From Omnitrophica bacterium RIFCSPLOWO2_01_FULL_45_10b (lineage in GTDB: Bacteria > Omnitrophota > Omnitrophia > Omnitrophales > Danuiimicrobiaceae), in assembly GCA_001804205.1 (NCBI GenBank), contig MHFM01000054.1, positions 1 to 19,722 on the forward strand: DNA of 19,722 nt, in the 5' to 3' direction. Positions 14,300-19,722 of this stretch are shown here, piece after piece. The notes under the pieces are model-generated. The model had not been told where the DNA came from. It did no database searches and was given only the letters and a program-made list of their open reading frames with translations. The translations under genes and the position numbers were made by a program. Numbering within the stretch: position 1 is the stretch's first letter; every line of letters begins with the position of its first letter.

Positions 14300-15771
14300 G
14301 TGGCACCAGGGAAGTTCTGAAGCAAGTTTCGATTTACGCCCTAGCCTCGTACATGACGCAATTTCTTGCCGTTATCGCCGGTATTGTCACCCGTAATTTT
14401 TTGGGTCCTTATTTGATGGGAATTTGGTCAACGATTCAGCTTGTTATTAGTTACTGTGAATACTCCAGCTTAGGAATTGACGCTGCATTGTCGCGGGAGT
14501 TTCCATTCTGTATCGGTAAAGGAGATAAAGAGGGTGCTAATCGAATTCGAGACCTGGTAACGAGTTTTGGACTTGTGACGGCTGCAATCACTTCCGTCGG
14601 AATTCTGAGTTACATTCTTTTGTTTGGAAAACAATGGCCGCCTTATCTTTTTTGGGGACTTTTTGTCGCTCCACTTCTCTTGATCACCCAAAGATTCAGC
14701 AATGTGATGGTCGGCTGGCTTCGGGCCAGTAAGCAATTTGAGCTTGCCGGCGCACAGATTGTTCTTTCGGGATTCGTCAATCTTTTGCTAATCATTTTAT
14801 TGACTTCGCAGTTGAAATTTGCCGGATTTTTAATTGCAATGGTATTGAGCTGTTTCTTTAACGTTGCTTTTCTTTTAAAGAAAGCTCATTTCCATTTTAT
14901 TTTTCGTTTTAACCGAGAAATTTTTCGCCTCATTAGTTTTGGCCTTCCTCTCCTGATCTTGTCTATTTTTTTTGATCTTTTGAGAAGTATTGATAAGATC
15001 TTTGTCATTCGCTATCTCGGATTTGAGCAAATGGGAATTTACGGTGTTGCGACAATGGCAACTGTGCTGGCAACAAAAATACCGGATTCTATCGTCATTA
15101 TCCTAATCCCTCACTTTCACGAAAAGTTTGGAGAGCGAGAAGAAGCGCGAGACCTCAAAAGGCTTGTGGACCGATCTGCTTCAGCTTACAGTCTCATTAT
15201 GCCTCTCGTCATCGGGACGGCTTGGATTTTTTCATCGCTTTTTGTGACTTACTTTCTTCCTAAATTTACGGCAGCTGTTTCTTCGATGAAACTTCTTTTG
15301 CTGAGCACCTATTTTTTTGCGCTTTTTTACCCCTATAGTAATTTCCTGATCGCAATTAAACGGCATCTCATTTTATTTCCAATCATTGCATTTACGCTTT
15401 TCGTTCAAGTCTTTTTTACTTTTTTTGTGATCAAGTCAGGGTTCGGTCTGAATGGTGTTGCCAGCGTAGCCATATTTTGCTATTTTTTAAACTTTTTTTG
15501 GTTGTTTGTCATTGCCGCTCGTTTTTTGTACAATGCAAAAGAAGCACTCATGAAATTTTTTTTCTTGGCAAGTTTTTTTATCGCCCTTGCTGTTATTTTG
15601 ACTTGTCTTGACCGTTGGTGTGTCATGGCTTCATTGATGCAACAAACTATTCTACAGTTATCTCTTTTTTTTCTTTCGAGCATTCCTATTTTTATCTTGC
15701 TCGAAAGAGAATTCGGTGCCTTGGGTCATATACTTGATTTTTTAACTCGAGATAAAAAACGTGCTATTTAA
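14296..15771 (+). CDS. wzx: Oligosaccharide flippase, Wzx/PST family
   Basis: A 491-residue polytopic membrane protein with about 12-14 hydrophobic segments. The N-terminal pattern, a helix followed by TRNFLGPYLMGIWSTIQLV, is typical of Wzx/PST-type lipid-linked-glycan flippases, as is GIYGVATMATVL near the centre. It should move the undecaprenyl-linked repeat unit from the cytoplasmic to the periplasmic face. No Wzy polymerase or Wzz is visible in the window, so they are elsewhere or the glycan is not polymerised. ATGA overlap upstream; the stop lies within the first codons of the next gene (11-base overlap). Confidence 0.85.
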   Translation: MSGTREVLKQVSIYALASYMTQFLAVIAGIVTRNFLGPYLMGIWSTIQLVISYCEYSSLGIDAALSREFPFCIGKGDKEGANRIRDLVTSFGLVTAAITSVGILSYILLFGKQWPPYLFWGLFVAPLLLITQRFSNVMVGWLRASKQFELAGAQIVLSGFVNLLLIILLTSQLKFAGFLIAMVLSCFFNVAFLLKKAHFHFIFRFNREIFRLISFGLPLLILSIFFDLLRSIDKIFVIRYLGFEQMGIYGVATMATVLATKIPDSIVIILIPHFHEKFGEREEARDLKRLVDRSASAYSLIMPLVIGTAWIFSSLFVTYFLPKFTAAVSSMKLLLLSTYFFALFYPYSNFLIAIKRHLILFPIIAFTLFVQVFFTFFVIKSGFGLNGVASVAIFCYFLNFFWLFVIAARFLYNAKEALMKFFFLASFFIALAVILTCLDRWCVMASLMQQTILQLSLFFLSSIPIFILLEREFGALGHILDFLTRDKKRAI

Positions 15772-17212
15772 CTCTTACATTTATATTTTTTATTTTTTGC
15801 CAATTTCTTTCGTCGCCTATTTTTTTCTCAATAGCAGGCGATTGGTGTTGCCGGCAAAATGTTGGTTGGTTTTTTGTTCCTTATTTTTCTATGGCTATTG
15901 GAACGTTCGTTTTTTACCTCTGATTCTTTCTTCCATTCTTTTCAATTATGCCATCGGTACCATTCTGACCAAAATAACAGCTCAGAAAAATTTATTTTCC
16001 CGCAAAAGCGTTCTGTATTTCGGAGTCGCCTGCAATCTGCTTTTATTGGTTTATTTTAAATACGCCGATTTTTTTATTTCTAATTTGATATTTGTGACCG
16101 GACTTCAGTTCACTTTTCTCAAAGTGGCGCTACCGCTTGGAATTAGCTTTTATACGTTCACCCAAATTGCCTACCTGGTTGATTGTTACAGATCTGAAGT
16201 AAAAGAGTGTGATCTCTTAAACTATGGACTCTTTGTGACCTATTTTCCACATTTAATTGCAGGACCGATTTTACATCACAAAGATTTGATCCCACAATTC
16301 AATCGGATTCAAAATAAGGTGTTAAATCACCGTAATATTGCGACGGGTTTATACATTTTTTCGATCGGACTGTTCAAGAAAGTGATCATAGCGGATACTT
16401 TTTCTGTCTGGGCCAATAACGGGTTTGACCATTCGGTAACCCTGACTTTTTTTAATGCATGGATCACTGCTCTTTCGTACTCATTTCAGCTGTATTTTGA
16501 TTTTAGCGGCTATATCGATATGGCCATTGGATCATCACTCCTTTTTAATATTAATTTGCCCATTAATTTTTATTCTCCATATAAAGCACAAAACATTCAG
16601 GATTTCTGGCGCAGGTGGCATATCACGCTTTCAAAATTTTTGAGGGACTATTTGTACATCCCTTTGGGCGGAAATCAACGTGGTGAATTAAGAATTTATT
16701 TTAATCTTCTTCTCACTTTTTTGCTGGGAGGCCTTTGGCACGGCGCAAGCTGGACCTTTATTTTTTGGGGGGCGTTTCACGGGTTTGCGATGGTCGTTCA
16801 TCGACTATGGGTAAAGGCAAACATTAAAATGAGCCGTATGCTTGCTTGGTTTTTGACTTTTAATTTCGTCAATATGACTTGGATTTTTTTTAGGGCAAAA
16901 AGCTGGAGCGATGCCGGCAAGGTTTTGCGGGGAATGCTCGGACTCAACGAGATTTCTTTTCTGCCGACTTTCGCTTCCGGACTTCCTTTTTTGAATCGTT
17001 TCGTGGCCCAATTTAAAGATATTGAAGACCTTAAAAAGAAAATGCTCTTTTTGATTCTTTTTGGCGCTGTTATATTTTTAGCAAAAAATTCTGTCGAGCT
17101 TCAACGAGATTTTAAACCAAACTGGAAGAATGCAGTATTTTGCCTGTTGCTTATGGCGATAGGGATTATTAGCTTGACGAAGGTCAGCGAGTTTATTTAC
17201 TTTAATTTCTAG
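15761..17212 (+). CDS. MBOAT-family membrane O-acyltransferase (AlgI/PatA-like)
   Basis: A polytopic acyltransferase (483 residues, around ten membrane segments) that passes an acyl group, usually acetyl, across the inner membrane for glycan O-acylation. Highly conserved MBOAT stretches are present: FDFSGYIDMAIG (246-257), DFWRRWHITLSKFLRDYLYIP (281-301) and GGLWHGASW (323-331) with the catalytic His327; a second His340 follows. N-terminal FNSYIYIFYFLP is typical AlgI. GTG start at 15761 overlaps the wzx stop by 11 bases. With the next gene it makes the usual MBOAT plus SGNH pair of alginate-like, peptidoglycan or O-antigen acetylation systems. Confidence 0.93.
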   Translation: MLFNSYIYIFYFLPISFVAYFFLNSRRLVLPAKCWLVFCSLFFYGYWNVRFLPLILSSILFNYAIGTILTKITAQKNLFSRKSVLYFGVACNLLLLVYFKYADFFISNLIFVTGLQFTFLKVALPLGISFYTFTQIAYLVDCYRSEVKECDLLNYGLFVTYFPHLIAGPILHHKDLIPQFNRIQNKVLNHRNIATGLYIFSIGLFKKVIIADTFSVWANNGFDHSVTLTFFNAWITALSYSFQLYFDFSGYIDMAIGSSLLFNINLPINFYSPYKAQNIQDFWRRWHITLSKFLRDYLYIPLGGNQRGELRIYFNLLLTFLLGGLWHGASWTFIFWGAFHGFAMVVHRLWVKANIKMSRMLAWFLTFNFVNMTWIFFRAKSWSDAGKVLRGMLGLNEISFLPTFASGLPFLNRFVAQFKDIEDLKKKMLFLILFGAVIFLAKNSVELQRDFKPNWKNAVFCLLLMAIGIISLTKVSEFIYFNF

Positions 17213-17215
17213 GAG
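17211..17215 (+). promoter_or_regulatory. Shine-Dalgarno sequence supporting a TTG start
   Basis: AGGAG at 17211-17215, seven bases before TTG 17223, overlaps the stop codon of the MBOAT gene. No ATG or GTG in frame sits as well, and the signal-anchor helix begins immediately after the TTG. Confidence 0.7.
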
Positions 17216-17222
17216 AAACATT

Positions 17223-18278
17223 TTGAAATCGTACAAAAAATGGATCATTTGCGTTTTAACGGGCTTGGCACTATTCATTGTTGCTAACTTATGCGTCTGG
17301 GAAATTTTTACAAAGGATATTCTTTCGGACAATATCAAAAGCGGTGACTACACACGGGTGGGATACATCACAGGTTCAAGTTATTCTGCCAAACCAGGAT
17401 ACCATGGAACCAAGTCGCGCATGGAAAGCTATGATTACAAAAATGAGCCTGTCGATCTTATAACGATCGGCGATTCGTTTTCGAATGGTTGCGGAAGAAA
17501 AGGGCCCTATTATCAAGATTGGATTGCCTCCAACAGGTCTCTCAATGTTTTGAACATTCAGCGGTTGTCCGGCGCTGATTTTTTTGAAACGGTTGTTATC
17601 ATGCTGAATAGCGGTTTTTTTGGCGAGCTTCATCCAAAAGCTATTTTGATCGAAAGAGTCGAGCGTCACGTAATCGATTCTTTCTCAAAGAATTTTGATA
17701 TGGAGGAAACACGGCCCATCGAGGATGTCCGCAAGGATTTTCACGAGGCTCGGTTTATCAACAATCCGCCTTCAATCGGGTTTTTAAATGTTGGCAATTT
17801 CAAATTTCTCCTTTACCGATACCTTCGCACGATTCGGGACAATGCTTTTTTTTCAAAAGTGTATATGCGAGATTTGGACCGCTCTTTTTTCAATGTCTAT
17901 AATGACCGCTCGCTGATATGGGCCCATGAAGACGTTGAGCATCTATCGAGGGAAAATGATCACTCGATCAAAAAGGTGAACGATAATTTTAATGCTCTGG
18001 CTGAAAAACTTTCACAAAAGGGAATTAAATTGTATTTTATGCCCATCGTCGATAAATATAATCTCTATAGCGAATTTTTAGTTCAGAATCCATATCCCTC
18101 AAGCCATTTCTTCGAGAACATGCGTCCTTTGCCAAAAAAGTATCAGTTTATTGACACGAAGACGATTTTATATCCCATGGTTGCAAAAGGTGAAAAAGAC
18201 GTCTATTGGGCGGATGATTCCCATTGGTCATGGAAAGCTTCCGAAAAAATATTAGAGGCAACTAATATTGGAAAATAA
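17223..18278 (+). CDS. Membrane-anchored SGNH-like O-acetyltransferase partner (AlgJ/AlgX-like)
   Basis: A 351-residue protein with one N-terminal signal-anchor helix (about 7-27: WIICVLTGLALFIVANLCVW) after a lysine-rich start, and the rest periplasmic. GDSFSNG (83-89) supplies the nucleophilic Ser85. ADDSHWS (330-336) supplies Asp332 and His334, the C-terminal SGNH/DHHW catalytic pair of the AlgJ/AlgX group. It follows the MBOAT protein with no gap, so it should accept the acyl group in the periplasm and attach it to the glycan. The sequence between the two catalytic motifs is otherwise unfamiliar, so acceptor and acyl donor are unknown. TTG start, justified by the AGGAG. Confidence 0.78.
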   Translation: MKSYKKWIICVLTGLALFIVANLCVWEIFTKDILSDNIKSGDYTRVGYITGSSYSAKPGYHGTKSRMESYDYKNEPVDLITIGDSFSNGCGRKGPYYQDWIASNRSLNVLNIQRLSGADFFETVVIMLNSGFFGELHPKAILIERVERHVIDSFSKNFDMEETRPIEDVRKDFHEARFINNPPSIGFLNVGNFKFLLYRYLRTIRDNAFFSKVYMRDLDRSFFNVYNDRSLIWAHEDVEHLSRENDHSIKKVNDNFNALAEKLSQKGIKLYFMPIVDKYNLYSEFLVQNPYPSSHFFENMRPLPKKYQFIDTKTILYPMVAKGEKDVYWADDSHWSWKASEKILEATNIGK

Positions 18279-18315
18279 TGCCTAATCCGCATGGTTTAAA
18301 AGGGTGCTTGCGAAC

Positions 18316-18344
18316 TTGCTTATCGGCGGTTAAGCTGATAGAAT
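18316..18344 (+). promoter_or_regulatory. Candidate sigma70 promoter for the downstream SDR operon
   Basis: TTGCTT (18316-18321) and TAGAAT (18339-18344) are 17 bases apart in the 120-base gap. The -10 matches five of six and the -35 three of six consensus bases. A leader of about 48 bases to the GTG is implied. It would start a new transcription unit after the acylation pair. Confidence 0.4.
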
Positions 18345-18398
18345 TACGCTTTTTAAGAGTATGCATTGTATGTAATCCTAATAACGATAGGGACTTAA

Positions 18399-19391
18399 GT
18401 GAAAAAGACAAAGAATACAAACAGTTGGAAAGGTAAAAGCGTTCTAGTGACGGGAGCGGATGGTTTTATTGGCTCTCACTTAACAGAGCGCCTTCTCGAT
18501 CTTGGCGCAAAGGTCTCGGTCCTTGTACGCGGATCTTCGGTGAGCGGCACCTATAAATACGAATTGAAAAATATCCCGCACTTAAAGCCGCATCTTCATC
18601 GAATTCTCGCGGTCAATATTGCAAGTCACGATTCAACGGCGCTTGTGAAAAAGCTAAACCCCGAGATTATTTTTCATCTCGCGGCCGATGCGTACGTACC
18701 GTATTCATTTGACCGCCCTTTTGAGGTAACGGCTACGAACCTAAACGGGACTTTGAATATGTTGCATGCAGCCATGCGTTGCGATCGCTTAGAGAGAATT
18801 GTATGCACATCTTCAAGTGAAATTTATGGAACCGCGCAAAAGCCAGCCATTGACGAAAATCATCCGCTGAATCCAACATCCCCGTACGCAGCCTCCAAAG
18901 TCGCAGCTGATCGTTTCGCTTTTTCATACTATCTGACATATAAATTACCAGTAGCCATCATTCGCCCATTCAACACCTACGGTCCGCGGCATACCTATGA
19001 TGTCATTCCGAAGTTTATCGATCTTGCGTTCAAAAATGAGCCGATCACGATTTATGGCGACGGAAAACAGAGTAGAGATTTCACTTATGTGGACGATATG
19101 GTTCACGCTTTTCTAATCATGGGGCAACACAAAAAGGCCATCGGCCGCGCGGTCAATTTCGGCACAAAAGAAGATGTTAGCATCAATAAAATTGCATCCT
19201 CTATCGTTTCGATTACCAAGAGTAAATCCAAAATCATCCATGTTAAGAAACGCATGGCAGAGGTTAAAAAGCTCCTTTGCGATCCAAGCCTTGCTTACCG
19301 CCTCTTCGGCTGGAAGGCAAAGATCGGGATCGAAGAAGGGTTAAAACGGAATATCGAATGGCATCGTCAGCATCGCATCAAACCTTCATAG
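18399..19391 (+). CDS. NAD-dependent nucleotide-sugar epimerase/dehydratase (extended SDR)
   Basis: An extended SDR of 330 residues: nucleotide-binding GADGFIG (19-25), SSSEIYG (138-144), catalytic Tyr163/Lys167 in YAASK, RPFNTYGPRH (189-198) and YGDGKQSRDFTYVDD (219-233). The overall look is of the dTDP-glucose/UDP-sugar 4,6-dehydratase and 4-epimerase group. It prepares an amino- or deoxy-sugar precursor; the exact substrate cannot be read. GTG start with AGGGA (18389-18393) five bases upstream. Its end overlaps the following acyltransferase by 34 bases, suggesting a coupled pair. Distinct from the CBS-fused SDR and the PseB-like gene at the start of the window. Confidence 0.88.
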   Translation: MKKTKNTNSWKGKSVLVTGADGFIGSHLTERLLDLGAKVSVLVRGSSVSGTYKYELKNIPHLKPHLHRILAVNIASHDSTALVKKLNPEIIFHLAADAYVPYSFDRPFEVTATNLNGTLNMLHAAMRCDRLERIVCTSSSEIYGTAQKPAIDENHPLNPTSPYAASKVAADRFAFSYYLTYKLPVAIIRPFNTYGPRHTYDVIPKFIDLAFKNEPITIYGDGKQSRDFTYVDDMVHAFLIMGQHKKAIGRAVNFGTKEDVSINKIASSIVSITKSKSKIIHVKKRMAEVKKLLCDPSLAYRLFGWKAKIGIEEGLKRNIEWHRQHRIKPS

Positions 19392-19722
19392 CTCCGACCG
19401 CCATTATTGATTCCACGGCCCGTATCGGCGCAGGAACCAAGATCTGGGCTTTCTGCCAAGTCGGAGAGCATGCAGCCATTGGGAAGAACTGCATTCTCGG
19501 TAATGGTGTGTATATCGATCGTCATGTCCATATTGGTAATCGTGTTCGCATTCAGAATAAAGCACTGCTTTATCATGGAATAATTGTGGAAGATGATGTA
19601 TTTATTGGGCCCGGCGCAATCTTTACAAATGACCCGTGGCCACGAAGTGGTAAAACCCGTGATCTCCGGGGGATCTCCTGGAAAATAGGGCGAGGCGCCT
19701 CAATTGGAGCGAATGCAACAAT
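19358..19722 (+). CDS. Left-handed beta-helix N- or O-acetyltransferase (partial, cut by the window end)
   Basis: The frame is open from ATG 19358 to the last base, about 121 codons and incomplete at its 3' end. It reads as hexapeptide-repeat protein (IDSTARIGAGTKIWAFCQVG, then IGKNCILGNGVYID) and contains FTNDPWPRSG, the pattern of the WxcM-N/WbpD/QdtC-like sugar-nucleotide acetyltransferases. Such enzymes acetylate an amino group on a UDP- or dTDP-sugar. It overlaps the SDR by 34 bases. Only a weak purine stretch (AACGGA) precedes this ATG, so the exact start is uncertain. With the SDR it probably begins a second amino-sugar pathway; an aminotransferase would be expected beyond the edge. 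Confidence 0.85.
   Translation, partial: MASSASHQTFIAPTAIIDSTARIGAGTKIWAFCQVGEHAAIGKNCILGNGVYIDRHVHIGNRVRIQNKALLYHGIIVEDDVFIGPGAIFTNDPWPRSGKTRDLRGISWKIGRGASIGANAT

Noticed and set aside
1..19722. Mobile elements, CRISPR arrays, tRNA or rRNA genes
   Set aside because: I saw no transposase, integrase, regular direct repeats or RNA-gene sequence by reading; a tRNAscan or repeat search was not possible.

Overview
The window is a bacterial surface-glycan cluster dominated by the biosynthesis of a pseudaminic-acid-type nonulosonic acid (a nine-carbon, sialic-acid-like sugar). It also holds genes to modify, flip and acylate the glycan. Twenty of the 21 well-supported genes read on the + strand, mostly with ATGA/GTGA overlaps or very short gaps, and about a third start with GTG or TTG. 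A Wzx-type flippase plus an MBOAT/SGNH acylation pair indicates a Gram-negative-type envelope. No rRNA, tRNA or housekeeping marker is present, so I do not assign a phylum. The glycan could be O-antigen, capsule or a flagellin/S-layer glycan.

Positions 1-233 hold no confident gene, only a weak promoter candidate. Block 1 (234-6377) holds a CBS-pair/SDR fusion, a PseB-like dehydratase, a PseC-like aminotransferase, the pseudaminic-acid-associated methylase, an SpsF-type CMP-sugar synthetase (PseF role) and PseG. A TylF/MycF-type methyltransferase then lies on the opposite strand (7092-6430), facing pseG tail to tail. A 358-bp divergent intergenic region follows (7093-7450), with a possible promoter for the - strand gene and a hairpin/T-run structure in the leader of the next operon.

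Block 2 (7451-12490) holds an acetamidino module: the PP-loop N-acetyl sugar amidotransferase (PseA/WbpG type), a HisH-like glutaminase and a HisF-like cyclase that carries Leu where histidine-pathway HisF has Asp11. These are followed by another SAM methyltransferase, a small formyltransferase-fold protein and PseI. No GNAT-type PseH is present, so the formyltransferase is a reasonable candidate to acylate the 4-amino group, which would give a 7-N-formyl sugar.

Block 3 (12545-18278) handles assembly: a large GT-B-like putative glycosyltransferase, Wzx flippase, an MBOAT O-acyltransferase and a membrane-anchored AlgJ/AlgX-like SGNH protein. Block 4 (18399-end), behind its own candidate promoter, starts another sugar pathway: an extended SDR and a left-handed beta-helix acyltransferase cut by the window edge.

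Predicted pathway: UDP-GlcNAc is 4,6-dehydrated and epimerised (PseB), aminated (PseC), N-acylated (formyltransferase?), freed from UDP (PseG), condensed with PEP (PseI) and activated with CTP (PseF). It is then amidinated by the HisH/HisF/PseA-type module, methylated, transferred to lipid-linked glycan, flipped and O-acylated in the periplasm. The most unusual points are the CBS-SDR fusion, the apparent swap of PseH for a formyltransferase, and the orphan 584-residue putative transferase.
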